A stretch of DNA of 64,000 nucleotides from CBDIHP01 sp965279195 (GCA_965279195.1 CBDIHP010000043.1:124001-188000), one strand, 5' to 3'. Shown: positions 35,917 through 44,711, counted from the stretch's first letter. Program-made: numbers and translations. Notes: generated by a model not told the origin, from the letters alone.

Positions 35917-36825
35917 ATGGCACATAATCCGCTCGAACACGCGATGGATCACACCAACCTGGAACTCCCCTGGGGGAGGGGCGGGTGGATCCTTGAGCTG
36001 GGCAAGATCCCGTTCACCGACATCCCGCTCACCCGGTTCATGGTGATGCAGACGATCGCGGCGACGCTGGTCGCCCTGATCGCGATCCCCCTGGCCCGGC
36101 ACGCGGCGAAGAATCCCGTCTCGCGCGGGCCGCTGATGAATGCCTTCGAGGCGATCCTCCTGTTCATCCGCGACAACGTCGCCCGGGCCTCGATCCAGGG
36201 GCACGACCACGGCCATGACGAGGGCTTCGGCGAGGGCCACGAGCACGACCACGGCCACCGCGATGCCGCGGAGGTCGAGCGCGAGATCAAGGTCGGGCAC
36301 GAGGCGGACAAGTACGTCCCCTACCTCTGGACCCTGTTCCTCTTCATCCTCGTCAACAACCTGCTGGGCCTGATCCCGGGCGGGGCGTCGGCGACGGGCA
36401 ACATCAACGTAACCGGCGTGCTCGCCGTCATGACCTTCGGGGCCGTCGTCGTCGCGGGCATGCGGGCCCTCGGGCCGGCGACCTACTGGAAGCGGATCGT
36501 CCCGACGATGGACCTGCCGATCTGGATCAAGGTCGTGATCTGGCCCTTGATGTTCGTGATCGAATTCCTCGGCCTGTTCATCCGGCACTTCGTGCTGGCC
36601 GTCCGGCTCTTCGCCAACATGCTGGCGGGGCACGTCGTGCTGGGGGTGATCCTCGGATTCATCCTGATGGTCCAGAATTCGAGCATGATCTACATCGTGG
36701 CCCCGGCGAGCGTGCTCGGCGTGGTGCTCCTGAGCTTCCTGGAACTCCTGGTGGCGTTCCTCCAGGCGTACATCTTCACCCTGCTGGCGGCGCTGTTCAT
36801 CGGGACGGCGGTCCACCCACACTGA
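35917..36825 (+). CDS. atpB: ATP synthase Fo subunit a
   Basis: 302 residues, the stator channel for protons. AVRLFANMLAGHVVLGVILG contains the essential Arg that faces the c-ring; YVPYLWTLFLFILVNNLLGL and IEFLGLFIRHFVL are family signatures, and the C-terminal helix reads ELLVAFLQAYIFTLLAALF. Between the first two helices is a His/Asp/Glu-rich insert (about residues 93-112, with HDHGHDEG and HEHDHGHRD) that may bind divalent metal. ATG 35917 chosen; ATG 35944 would also retain the core. Confidence 0.93.
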   Translation: MAHNPLEHAMDHTNLELPWGRGGWILELGKIPFTDIPLTRFMVMQTIAATLVALIAIPLARHAAKNPVSRGPLMNAFEAILLFIRDNVARASIQGHDHGHDEGFGEGHEHDHGHRDAAEVEREIKVGHEADKYVPYLWTLFLFILVNNLLGLIPGGASATGNINVTGVLAVMTFGAVVVAGMRALGPATYWKRIVPTMDLPIWIKVVIWPLMFVIEFLGLFIRHFVLAVRLFANMLAGHVVLGVILGFILMVQNSSMIYIVAPASVLGVVLLSFLELLVAFLQAYIFTLLAALFIGTAVHPH

Positions 36826-37056
36826 TCCGAGACTTCTCTGGCGGGCCCGGCGGCGGCGGATGGCCGGCGGCGGCGCCCGCGGACGGGGACGAGACGATCG
36901 TCCTGGTTCGCCTTGACGTGAAATGCGGCGGTGCGGGGCGTAGCCCGCACCCTCGCCCGTGGGGAGTCCCGCACCGGCTCGCCCGGAGAGCTGACCCCGC
37001 CCGACTGTCCCGCTCGATTGCCTGAGCTGCCTTCCTTCCTAGGAGTCGACTGTCCG

Positions 37057-37353
37057 ATGAAACTCGCGAAAATCGCCGCCCTGGCCCTGGCCGTCCTGTT
37101 CGTCTCGCAGGCCCCCGCGTTCGCCCAGGCGGGCGGCCCCGCCCCCTTCTCGCAGCTCCGCGAGTTCGCGGTCGCCCTCGTGATCATCGGCGCGGCGTGG
37201 GGCATCGGCAGCCTGGCCAAGGGCGCCGTCGAGAGCATGGCCCGTCAGCCCGAGATCGCCGGCACCATCCAGATCACCATGATCATCGCGGCCGCCCTCA
37301 TCGAAGGTGCGACGTTCTTCGCGCTGATCGTCATCGGCTTCCGCCCCGCCTGA
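37057..37353 (+). CDS. atpE: ATP synthase Fo subunit c
   Basis: 98 residues. The mature part is a two-helix hairpin: FAVALVIIGAAWGIGSLAKG, polar loop ARQPE, and MIIAAALIEGATFFALIVIG with the ion-carrying Glu. The residues next to Glu (GATFF) do not form the Na+ signature, so proton coupling is likely. Unusually, the first 24 residues (MKLAKIAALALAVLFVSQAP AFA) look like a cleavable signal peptide. AGGAG sits about 12 bases before ATG 37057. Confidence 0.92.
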   Translation: MKLAKIAALALAVLFVSQAPAFAQAGGPAPFSQLREFAVALVIIGAAWGIGSLAKGAVESMARQPEIAGTIQITMIIAAALIEGATFFALIVIGFRPA

Positions 37354-37615
37354 GCGGTCGACGCGGACGGTTAGCGGTTTGCGGGACACGTCCGGGAGTG
37401 GCCGACGCCCACGCGTCGCCTCCCGGACTTCCCCGTTGCCGGTGCGGGCGACAGGCCCGCATCCCACCGAATCGAATCGAATCGAAACACTGCCCTGATC
37501 TGATCTGGTCCGATCCGGCTCGCTCGCGGCCTCCGCGGGCATCGCATCGCTTTGCTCGCCGGGCGGGATGCGCAAGGTCGCCCCGCCGGAAGCCCAGCCC
37601 AAGAGGTGTCTTTCC

Positions 37616-38377
37616 ATGCTCCGGCATCCGATCCTGGCCGTCGCGCTCCTGGCCGTCGGGCTCCTGGCCCTCCCCACGCGAGGGGACGAGCCGAAGGCGG
37701 GCGGGGCCGCCGGACACGCCGCGCCGGCCGCGGCCGCCCATGCCGACCCCGGCCACGGTGCCGCCCCCGCCGCCGATCCCCACACCGGCCCGGCCTCCAA
37801 GAGTGCCGACACGTCCCATGGCGCCGGCGAGGCGTCCCATGGCGGCGGGCACGGCGCCGGCCAGCCGAACATCCTCGAGGCCCAGGCCCCGCTGGCCATC
37901 TGGACGGTCGTCGTCTTCGTCGTCCTGCTGACCGTCCTCGGCAAGTACGCCTGGAAGCCGCTCCTGAAGGCCCTCGAGGCCCGCGAGGAGCACCTCCTCC
38001 ACGTCCTTCACGACACCGAGAAGGCCCGCAACGACGCCGAGCGGCTGCTCGTCGAGAACCAGAAGCAGCTGGCCAACGCCGCCGAACAGGCCCGCGCCGT
38101 GCTCGAACAGGCCCGCCGCGACGCCGAGGCCGCCGCCGACACCATCGTCAAGAAGGCCCAGGCCGAGGCCGAGGCCTCCCGCGAACGCGCCGAACGCGAG
38201 ATCGCGACCGCCAAGGACCAGGCCCTCGACGAGATCTGGACCAAGACCGCCGACCTGGCCGTCTCGGTCGCCGGCAAGGTCCTGGTCAAGGAACTCACCC
38301 CGGACGACCACCGCCGGCTGCTCGACGTCGCCGTCGCCCAGCTCCCGTCCCAGAACGGTCAGGGGGCCCGCGCATGA
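37616..38377 (+). CDS. atpF: ATP synthase Fo subunit b
   Basis: 253 residues, about 90 longer than E. coli AtpF. A signal-like N-terminus (LRHPILAVALLAVGLLALP) and a 65-residue Ala/His/Gly/Pro-rich stretch precede the true membrane helix (LAIWTVVVFVVLLTVLGKYA). A long charged coiled coil follows (EKARNDAERLLVENQKQLAN ... ERAEREIATAKDQ), the peripheral stalk. ATG 37616 has AGAGGTG upstream. The stop overlaps atpH by four bases (ATGA). Confidence 0.9.
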   Translation: MLRHPILAVALLAVGLLALPTRGDEPKAGGAAGHAAPAAAAHADPGHGAAPAADPHTGPASKSADTSHGAGEASHGGGHGAGQPNILEAQAPLAIWTVVVFVVLLTVLGKYAWKPLLKALEAREEHLLHVLHDTEKARNDAERLLVENQKQLANAAEQARAVLEQARRDAEAAADTIVKKAQAEAEASRERAEREIATAKDQALDEIWTKTADLAVSVAGKVLVKELTPDDHRRLLDVAVAQLPSQNGQGARA

Positions 38378-38979
38378 GCGACGCGATCGAAACCGCACCC
38401 AAGACGGTCTTCGACGACGTCTCGGCCCAGGTCGCCCGGTCCTACGCCGACGGCCTGCTCGGGGCGGTCGGCGACCGCGCCGAGGAGATCCTCGGCGAGC
38501 TGGAATCGGTCCGCGACGAGGTCTTCGGGGCGTTCCCGGCGTTCAGTCGCGTGCTCGACTCCCGGACCACCTCCGTCGCCGACCGCGACCGCATCCTGGT
38601 CAACACGCTCCAGGGCCGGATCGACCCCGTCTCGCTCAACTTCCTGCGGGTGGTCAACCGCCACGACCGCATCAACCTGATCTCGCTGATCGTGGGCCAG
38701 GCCCGCCTGACCTGGGACCGGAAGCAGAACCGCCGCCAGGTCTCTGTCCGCGTGGCCGCCCCCCTGGACGACGCCCAGCAGGCCGCGCTCCGCGACAAGA
38801 TCGCGTCCTGGATCCAAGCCACCCCCATCCTGACGTTGACGGTGGATCCGTCCCTGATCGGCGGCCTCATCGTCCAGATCGACGACGACGTCTTCGACGC
38901 CTCGATCCGGAGCCGTCTCGAATCCCTCCGGCACCGACTCATCGAAAGAAAGAACTATGCCGAAATTCAAAGCCGATGA
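38374..38979 (+). CDS. atpH: ATP synthase F1 subunit delta
   Basis: A 201-residue stalk-cap protein joining b to alpha. VARSYADGLLGAV is the N-terminal helix signature, DRDRILVNTLQGRIDPVSLN the linker, and SLIGGLIVQIDDDVFDASIR the C-terminal delta/OSCP signature. It overlaps atpF by four bases and atpA by 23 bases, so three genes are tightly coupled. Confidence 0.92.
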   Translation: MSDAIETAPKTVFDDVSAQVARSYADGLLGAVGDRAEEILGELESVRDEVFGAFPAFSRVLDSRTTSVADRDRILVNTLQGRIDPVSLNFLRVVNRHDRINLISLIVGQARLTWDRKQNRRQVSVRVAAPLDDAQQAALRDKIASWIQATPILTLTVDPSLIGGLIVQIDDDVFDASIRSRLESLRHRLIERKNYAEIQSR

Positions 38980-40663
38980 GATCGCATCCGTCATTCAGAG
39001 AGAGATCGAGCAATTCTCGTCCGAGGTGACTCGGTCGGAAGTCGGTCGCGTGCTGGAGGTCGGCGACGGCATCGCCCGGATCCACGGCCTCTCGGGCGTG
39101 ATGACCGGCGAGATGGTCACGTTCCAGAACGGGGTCAAGGGGCTCGCGTTCAACCTGGAAGAGACCTCGGTCGGCGTCATCATCCTGGGCGATTACAAGG
39201 CGATCCAGGAAGGCGAGACCGTCACCGCCACCGGCGAACTGCTCCGCGTGCCGGTCGGCGAGGCCATGGTCGGCCGCGTCGTGAACCCGCTGGGCCAGCC
39301 GATCGACAACAAGGGCCCGATCGTCACCAGCCACACCCGGCTGGTCGAGTCGCCGGCCCCGGGCATCGCCGAACGCCAGCCGGTCGACGAGCCGATGCAG
39401 TCGGGCGTCAAGGCCATCGACGCCATGACCCCCGTCGGCCGCGGCCAGCGCCAGCTCATCATCGGCGACCGCAAGACCGGCAAGACGGCCATCGCCATCG
39501 ACACGATCCTGAGCCAGAAGGGCACGGGCGTGATCTGCGTGTACGTGGCGGTCGCCCAGAAGGAGTCGACCACCGCCGCGCTGGTCGACGTCCTCCATCG
39601 CCACGGCGCGATGGACTACACCATCGTCGTCGCCTCCGGCGCCGCCGACCCGGCCCCGCTCCAGTACCTCGCGCCTTACGCCGGCTGCGCGATGGCCGAG
39701 TACTTCATGTACGAGAAGGGGGCCGCGACCCTCTGCGTGTATGACGACCTCTCGAAGCAGGCCGTCGCCTACCGCGAGCTGTCGCTCCTGCTCCGCCGCC
39801 CGCCGGGCCGCGAGGCCTTCCCGGGCGACATCTTCTACGCCCACAGCCGCCTACTCGAACGCTCGGCCAAGCTCGCCGAGACGTACGTGATCGTCCCCGA
39901 GTCCAAGTCGACCGGCGAGACGGACGTCATCACCGCGGCCGACGCCGTCAACGGCAAGGTCTACGTGGGCGTCCCGGGCAAGGAAGAGGTCGCGCACGAG
40001 CTCAAGGAGCATTTCGCGACCGGCCACAAGGTCGCGAAGATTACCGCCTCGGGCGGCTCGCTCACGGCCCTGCCGCTGATCGAGACCCTCGAAGGCGAGG
40101 TGTCGGCGTACATCCCGACGAACGTGATCTCGATCACCGACGGCCAGATCTACCTCCAGCCGGACCTCTTCTTCGCCGGCGTCCGCCCGGCCATCGACGT
40201 CGGCATCTCGGTCAGCCGCGTCGGCGGCAAGGCCCAGATCAACGCCATGAAGAAGGTCGCCGGCGGCCTCCGGCTCGACCTCGCGGCCTTCCGCGAGCTC
40301 GAAGCCTTCGCCCAGCTCGGCACCGAGCTCGACAAGGCCACCCAGCTCCAGCTCGACCGCGGCTACCGCATGGTCGAGCTGCTCAAGCAGCCCCAGTACC
40401 AGCCGATGCACGTGGCCGATCAGGTCATGAGCATCTACGCCGGCACCGAAGGGTACCTCGACCAGGTCCCCGTCAAGGAAGTCCCGCGCTGGGAGAAGGA
40501 ATTCCTCCAGTTCGTCCGCGACGTCAAGCCGGCCCTCCGCGAGAAGCTGGTGGCCGACAAGAAGCTGACGGACGAGATCCTGACCATGCTCAAGGCCGCG
40601 CTGAACGAGTTCAACGCGTCCTACAAGTCGGCCTCGAAGAAGGCCGAGCTGGCGAGCGTCTGA
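38957..40663 (+). CDS. atpA: ATP synthase F1 subunit alpha
   Basis: 568 residues against about 510 in most bacteria. Walker A is GDRKTGKTAIAIDT, Walker B ATLCVYDDLSKQ, with RRPPGREAFPGDIFY, GGSLTALPLIETLEGEVSAY and ISVSRVGGKAQINAMKKVAG all conserved. Between SRLLERSAKL and GSLTALP there are 60 residues where E. coli has 17; this extra segment (about residues 306-366) holds KVYVGVPGKEEVAHELKEHF. The start overlaps atpH by 23 bases. It binds nucleotide non-catalytically in the alpha3beta3 ring. Confidence 0.95.
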   Translation: MPKFKADEIASVIQREIEQFSSEVTRSEVGRVLEVGDGIARIHGLSGVMTGEMVTFQNGVKGLAFNLEETSVGVIILGDYKAIQEGETVTATGELLRVPVGEAMVGRVVNPLGQPIDNKGPIVTSHTRLVESPAPGIAERQPVDEPMQSGVKAIDAMTPVGRGQRQLIIGDRKTGKTAIAIDTILSQKGTGVICVYVAVAQKESTTAALVDVLHRHGAMDYTIVVASGAADPAPLQYLAPYAGCAMAEYFMYEKGAATLCVYDDLSKQAVAYRELSLLLRRPPGREAFPGDIFYAHSRLLERSAKLAETYVIVPESKSTGETDVITAADAVNGKVYVGVPGKEEVAHELKEHFATGHKVAKITASGGSLTALPLIETLEGEVSAYIPTNVISITDGQIYLQPDLFFAGVRPAIDVGISVSRVGGKAQINAMKKVAGGLRLDLAAFRELEAFAQLGTELDKATQLQLDRGYRMVELLKQPQYQPMHVADQVMSIYAGTEGYLDQVPVKEVPRWEKEFLQFVRDVKPALREKLVADKKLTDEILTMLKAALNEFNASYKSASKKAELASV

Positions 40664-40785
40664 TCGGCGAAACGAACCCATCCGCCCCGCGGAACCGCGG
40701 GGCGGATGGGGCCCCGATGCCGGCCCCGCTCCCCGCCGCGACCTTTCTCCCAATCGTCCGAGCGACTTGAAGGCGAGTTCCACCG

Positions 40786-41706
40786 ATGGCCAAGGCCCGT
40801 GCGATCGTCAAGCGCCGCAAGGCGGTGCAAAATATCAAGAAGATCACGCGCACGATGGAGCTGATCGCCACGGCGCGTTTCAAGAAGGCGCTCGACCGGG
40901 CGACCGAGGCGGAAGCCTACACCCGGAAGATCGCCGAGCTGGTCGCCGACCTGGGCGCGACCGCGATGGAGGTCAGCCACCCGCTCCTGGAGCAGCGGAC
41001 CGAGGTCAAGAACTCGCTCCTGCTGGTCCTCTCCAGCAACCGCGGCCTGGCCGGCGGCTACAACGGCAACGTCCTCCGCGTCGCCACCCGGTCGCTCCAG
41101 GACAACGAGGCCGAGGGCGTCAAGACCCGCCTCGAGGTCGCCGGCAAGCGCGGCATCAACTACTTCCGGTTCCGCGGCACCCCCTACGACGCCACCTACA
41201 CGCAGTTCGAGGACAAGCCCCAGTTCGACCAGGTCAATGAGCTGGCCGAGGGCTACATCGGGATGTTCGTCCGGGGCGAGATCGACCGGCTCGACGTGGT
41301 CTACACCAAGTTCCTGAACGCCGCGCGTCAGGTCGCGGTGGTCGAGACCCTCCTGCCGATGTCGGCCTCCCAGGTCGGCCAGGCGGTCGACTCGGTCCGG
41401 CAGGCGAAGTCCGCCGAGGCCGCCAAGCCGGCCCGCAAGGGCGAGCCCGTCCCCTACGAATTCCTCCCGGATCCCAAGAGCATCCTGGAGGAGATCGTCC
41501 CGGTCTCGTTCAAGGTCCGCCTCTTCAAGTGCTTCCTCGACGCGGCCGTGAGCGAGCAGATCGCCCGCATGGTCGCCATGCGAGGCGCCACCGAGAACGC
41601 CGACGAGATGGTCAAGTCGCTCACCATGCTCTACAACCGGGCCCGTCAGGCCCAGATCACCCGCGAACTCGCCGAGATCATCGGTGGCGCAGCGGCCCTC
41701 GAATAA
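40786..41706 (+). CDS. atpG: ATP synthase F1 subunit gamma
   Basis: 306 residues, the rotor shaft. The N-terminal helix VKRRKAVQNIKKITRTMELI and the C-terminal helix MRGATENADEMVKSLTMLYN are the paired coiled coil; LLVLSSNRGLAGGYNGNV is the conserved globular start. A short charged insert (residues about 205-225, SAEAAKPARKGEPVP) lies in the globular domain. It follows atpA by 122 bases. Confidence 0.94.
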   Translation: MAKARAIVKRRKAVQNIKKITRTMELIATARFKKALDRATEAEAYTRKIAELVADLGATAMEVSHPLLEQRTEVKNSLLLVLSSNRGLAGGYNGNVLRVATRSLQDNEAEGVKTRLEVAGKRGINYFRFRGTPYDATYTQFEDKPQFDQVNELAEGYIGMFVRGEIDRLDVVYTKFLNAARQVAVVETLLPMSASQVGQAVDSVRQAKSAEAAKPARKGEPVPYEFLPDPKSILEEIVPVSFKVRLFKCFLDAAVSEQIARMVAMRGATENADEMVKSLTMLYNRARQAQITRELAEIIGGAAALE

Positions 41707-41719
41707 GCCAATATGAGGA

Positions 41720-41804
41720 ATGGTTGATGGTTCATGGTTGATGGGTGTGACGCACCGGGATCCCCATCAATCGACCATCAACCATCAACCATCTCCCATT
41801 TTTT
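41720..41804 (+). repeat. TGATGGT-type palindromic repeat with T-run between atpG and atpD
   Basis: Left arm 41720-41745 (ATGGTTGATGGTTCATGG..) and right arm 41763-41792 (CCCATCAATCGACCATCA..) form a long hairpin made of repeated GGTTGAT units. Six T residues follow at 41799-41804. This looks like an intrinsic terminator placed inside the operon, or an inserted repeat that acts as one; atpD needs readthrough or an internal promoter. Confidence 0.6.
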
Positions 41805-41834
41805 CAACACTCTGCCTCCGACGGGGACTCGAAG

Positions 41835-43271
41835 ATGGCCACCGCGACCGCGACGGGACGCATTTCCCAGGTGATCGGCTCGACCTTCGACGCCGAGTTC
41901 GAAGAAGGGCACCTCCCCGAGATCTATAACGCCCTCAAGATCGAGAGCAACGAGAAGGGCGTCCGGATCAACCTGGTCGGCGAGGTGCAGCAGCACCTCG
42001 GCGGCAACCGGGTCCGCTGCGTCGCCCTCGGCTCGACCGACGGCCTCGTCCGCGGCATGGCGGTCGTCGACACGGGCTCGCCGGTGGGGGTGCCCGTCGG
42101 CAAGGGGACCCTCGGCCGCGTCTTCAACCTCCTCGGCGAGCCGATCGACGGCCGCGGGACGGTCTCGGCCGACGAGATCTGGCCGATCCACCGCGACCCG
42201 CCCGCCTTCGACAACCTCTCGCCCAAGACCGAACTCTTCGAGACCGGCATCAAGGTCGTCGACCTCCTCACCCCGTTCGTCCGCGGCGGCAAGATCGGCC
42301 TCTTCGGCGGCGCCGGACTGGGCAAGACCGTCATCCTGACCGAGCTGATCGCCCGCATCGCCAAGGTGCACAGCGGCTACTCGGTGTTCGCCGGCGTCGG
42401 CGAGCGGACCCGCGAGGGCAATGACCTCTGGCTCGAAATGCAGGAGACCAAGATCGGCTCCTCGGGCAAGTCGGTCATCGACTCGACCGTCATGTTCTTC
42501 GGCCAGATGAACGAGCCCCCGGGCGCCCGCCTCCGCGTCGCCCTGTCGGCCCTCACCAACGCCGAGTGGTTCCGCGACTCGACCGGGGCCGACACGCTCC
42601 TCTTCATCGACAACATCTTCCGGTTCTCCCAGGCCGGTTCCGAGGTGTCGGCCCTCCTGGGTCGTATGCCGTCGAACGTCGGCTACCAGCCGACCCTCGC
42701 CACCGAGATGGGTGCCCTCCAGGAACGCATCACCTCGACCAAGAACGGTGCCATCACCTCGGTGCAGGCCGTGTACGTCCCGGCGGACGACCTCACCGAC
42801 CCGGCCCCGGCCACGACCTTCGGCTTCCTCGACGCGTTCATCGTGCTCACCCGCTCGATCGCCGAGAAGGGCATCTACCCGGCCATCGACCCGCTCGGCT
42901 CGTCGTCGCGTATTCTCGACCCGCAGTACGTGGGCCAGGAGCACTACGACGTCGCCCGCCGCGTCCAGTCGATCCTCCAGCGCTACAAGGAACTGAAGGA
43001 CATCATCGCGATCCTCGGCGTGGACGAGCTCTCGGAAGACGACAAGATGGTCGTCAACCGGGCCCGCCGCCTGGAGCGGTTCATGTCCCAGCCGTTCTTC
43101 GTGGCCGAAGTCTTCATCAACAAGCCCGGCCAGTACACCAGCCTCGCCGACACGATCCGCTCCTGCCGCGAGATCTGCGAGGGCAAGTGGGACCACCTGC
43201 CCGAGTCGGCCTTCCTCTACGTCGGCTCGGTCGAGATGGCCGAGGAAGCCGCCAAGAAGATGGCCCGCTGA
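41835..43271 (+). CDS. atpD: ATP synthase F1 subunit beta
   Basis: 478 residues, the catalytic subunit. Walker A is GGAGLGKTVILTEL, the catalytic Glu is in GVGERTREGNDL, Walker B is TLLFIDNIFRF, and LLGRMPSNVGYQPTLATEMG is the beta signature. GFLDAFIVLTRSIAEKGIYP differs from the usual HLDATTVLSR, and DPLGSSSRIL from DPLDSTSR. The C-terminal helix-turn-helix has VDELSEDDKMVVNRARR. It is separated from atpG by 128 bases carrying a hairpin. Confidence 0.95.
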   Translation: MATATATGRISQVIGSTFDAEFEEGHLPEIYNALKIESNEKGVRINLVGEVQQHLGGNRVRCVALGSTDGLVRGMAVVDTGSPVGVPVGKGTLGRVFNLLGEPIDGRGTVSADEIWPIHRDPPAFDNLSPKTELFETGIKVVDLLTPFVRGGKIGLFGGAGLGKTVILTELIARIAKVHSGYSVFAGVGERTREGNDLWLEMQETKIGSSGKSVIDSTVMFFGQMNEPPGARLRVALSALTNAEWFRDSTGADTLLFIDNIFRFSQAGSEVSALLGRMPSNVGYQPTLATEMGALQERITSTKNGAITSVQAVYVPADDLTDPAPATTFGFLDAFIVLTRSIAEKGIYPAIDPLGSSSRILDPQYVGQEHYDVARRVQSILQRYKELKDIIAILGVDELSEDDKMVVNRARRLERFMSQPFFVAEVFINKPGQYTSLADTIRSCREICEGKWDHLPESAFLYVGSVEMAEEAAKKMAR

Positions 43272-43346
43272 GCGAAGACCTCCTCATGACCCGAGGCGGG
43301 CGCAGTTGTTCCGCCCGCCGACGGGTCGTCGAGGGAGTATTTTCTC

Positions 43347-43631
43347 ATGTCTGGTGCTAGTGCCGGTGCTGCCATTGCTGCCGCCGCCATGAACGCGGCC
43401 AAGGCCTGCGGCGTGGCCGTGACCGTCGAACCGTACGACTTCCTTGAGATTGTCTACAAGAATCCGAGTGCCCTGGTGGTCGTCGCCCCTGCGGGCTTCA
43501 TGTGGCGGAAGTTCCGCTACGCCACCTCGTACAAAGGGTTCATCCTCCACACCCTGACGCCGGATCCGCTGGACCTCCCGCCCAAGACGGAGGTGATCCA
43601 GGCCAAGTCGATGTGGATGCCCGAGATGTGA
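43347..43631 (+). CDS. Small protein of unknown function between atpD and atpC
   Basis: 94 residues, not recognised. It starts with an Ala-rich, Met/Cys-containing helix (GAAIAAAAMNAAKACGVAVT), followed by VEPYDFLEIVYKNPSALVVV, AGFMWRKFRYATSYKGFILH and a Pro-rich tail. It has no clear membrane helix, though the Val/Ala segment is hydrophobic. Position between two F1 genes and good codon use argue that it is real and linked to ATP synthase. Confidence 0.7.
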   Translation: MSGASAGAAIAAAAMNAAKACGVAVTVEPYDFLEIVYKNPSALVVVAPAGFMWRKFRYATSYKGFILHTLTPDPLDLPPKTEVIQAKSMWMPEM

Positions 43632-43678
43632 CGGAACCGTCACTCGCAACCGATCACGAAGTGGGGAGTTCCCGGAAC

Positions 43679-44134
43679 ATGGCGACTGCCGAGTTGAGAG
43701 AGGTCGACGGCCGGTCCGATACCGGCAAGCTCGTGGGCGGCCAGCTCCGCTGCGTGGTCGTCACCCCGGAACGGACCCTGTTCGATGAGGTCGTCGACTT
43801 CGTCGCGCTGCCACTGTTCGACGGCGAGATCGGCCTGCTCCCGGGCCGGACGCCCCTGATCGGCCGGCTCGGCTACGGCGAGCTCCGGACCCGTACCGGC
43901 GACGTCATCAAGCGTTACTTCGTGGATGGCGGCTTCTGCCAGGTCCGCGACAACGTCGTGACCGTCCTGACCAATCGGGCCACCCCGGCGGCCCAGGTCG
44001 ACGCCAGCGACGCCAACCAGGAACTCGAATCCGCCAAGACCCTCAAGCCCAAGGGCGACCTCGACCAGGTCGCCAAGGACAAGGCCGTCGAGCGTGCCCG
44101 CGCCCGCGTCCGGATCGCCAGCCGCCGCGGTTGA
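43679..44134 (+). CDS. atpC: ATP synthase F1 subunit epsilon
   Basis: 151 residues. LRCVVVTPERTLFDEVVDFV is the start of the N-terminal beta-sandwich; DGEIGLLPGRTPLIGRLGYG and VDGGFCQVRDNVVTVLTNRA are the conserved strands that contact gamma and the c-ring. The C-terminal helical part (NQELESAKTL ... KAVERARARVRIASRRG) is basic and can act as the inhibitory domain. Last gene of the operon. Confidence 0.9.
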   Translation: MATAELREVDGRSDTGKLVGGQLRCVVVTPERTLFDEVVDFVALPLFDGEIGLLPGRTPLIGRLGYGELRTRTGDVIKRYFVDGGFCQVRDNVVTVLTNRATPAAQVDASDANQELESAKTLKPKGDLDQVAKDKAVERARARVRIASRRG

Positions 44135-44160
44135 GACCGGTTGGCCCACTTCCGAAACAC

Positions 44161-44199
44161 CACGAGCCGGGGCCCGCTCAGGGGACGCCCCGGCTCGTG
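44161..44199 (+). terminator. Hairpin after the ATP synthase operon
   Basis: A perfect 13-base stem (CACGAGCCGGGGC and GCCCCGGCTCGTG) with a 13-base loop, starting 27 bases past atpC. No T-run follows. A family B repeat begins five bases later. Confidence 0.6.
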
Positions 44200-44203
44200 T
44201 CAT

Positions 44204-44316
44204 GGAGTGTGGAAGCTGGCTTCCGCTCGGTTCTCGCGGAGCTTGCTCCGGGTGCGTGATCGAAGCTCGATCCTTCGATCGGAGGCGATTTCTCGGGAGC
44301 AAGCTGCCGCTCTCCG
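44204..44316. repeat. Family B palindromic element, copy 5
   Basis: Between convergent genes. Left end GGAGTGTGGAAGCTGGCTTC, internal GCGGAGCTTGCTCCG, and right part GGGAGCAAGCTGCCGCTCTC. It ends five bases before the DoxX stop. Confidence 0.75.
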
Positions 44317-44321
44317 GGCGG

Positions 44322-44711
44322 TCACGCCAGCGGGTCGTTCTTCTCTGGCAGGAAGCTGTAGAACGCCCTCGGGTCGCGCAGGAACGCGCCGACCCAGGTC
44401 AGGGCCAGGAAGATAGAGCCCCAGATGAATTCCTCGCCGTGGGTCATGCGGGTGGCGATGACGCCGCCCCAGAATCCGCTCACGAGCAAGAGCCCCAGCG
44501 AACTGGTTCGGGGGATCAGCAGCAAAACGGCCGCGATCGCCTCGCCGCCGCCGACGAGCGCGGCCTTGCCGTCCAGCCCGCTCTTGGCCATCTCCGCCGC
44601 CATCTCGGGGTCGTTCAGCTTCACCAGCTTGAACACGCCCGCCATGATGATCAGGGCCGCGATCAGGATGTGCAGCACCCAGCCCGCAATCTTCCGCGCC
44701 TTCGTCGGCAT
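44322..44711 (-). CDS. DoxX-like family membrane protein
   Basis: 129 residues with four helices: IAGWVLHILIAALIIMAGVF, an Ala/Gly helix GGGEAIAAVLLLIPR, LGLLLVSGFWGGVIATRM and WGSIFLALTWVGAFL. The F-K-L after the first helix and the G-x-x-E start of the second are typical of DoxX-like proteins. Function is loosely tied to thiol or oxidative stress. It is divergent from a MarR regulator with an operator-like palindrome between, so regulation by that MarR is likely. Confidence 0.78.
   Translation of the reverse strand: MPTKARKIAGWVLHILIAALIIMAGVFKLVKLNDPEMAAEMAKSGLDGKAALVGGGEAIAAVLLLIPRTSSLGLLLVSGFWGGVIATRMTHGEEFIWGSIFLALTWVGAFLRDPRAFYSFLPEKNDPLA

Noticed and set aside
41835..43271. Frameshift in atpD at the GFLDAFIVLTR segment
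   Set aside because: The sequence differs from the common HLDATTVLSR but the frame and flanking motifs are intact, so it is a natural variant.
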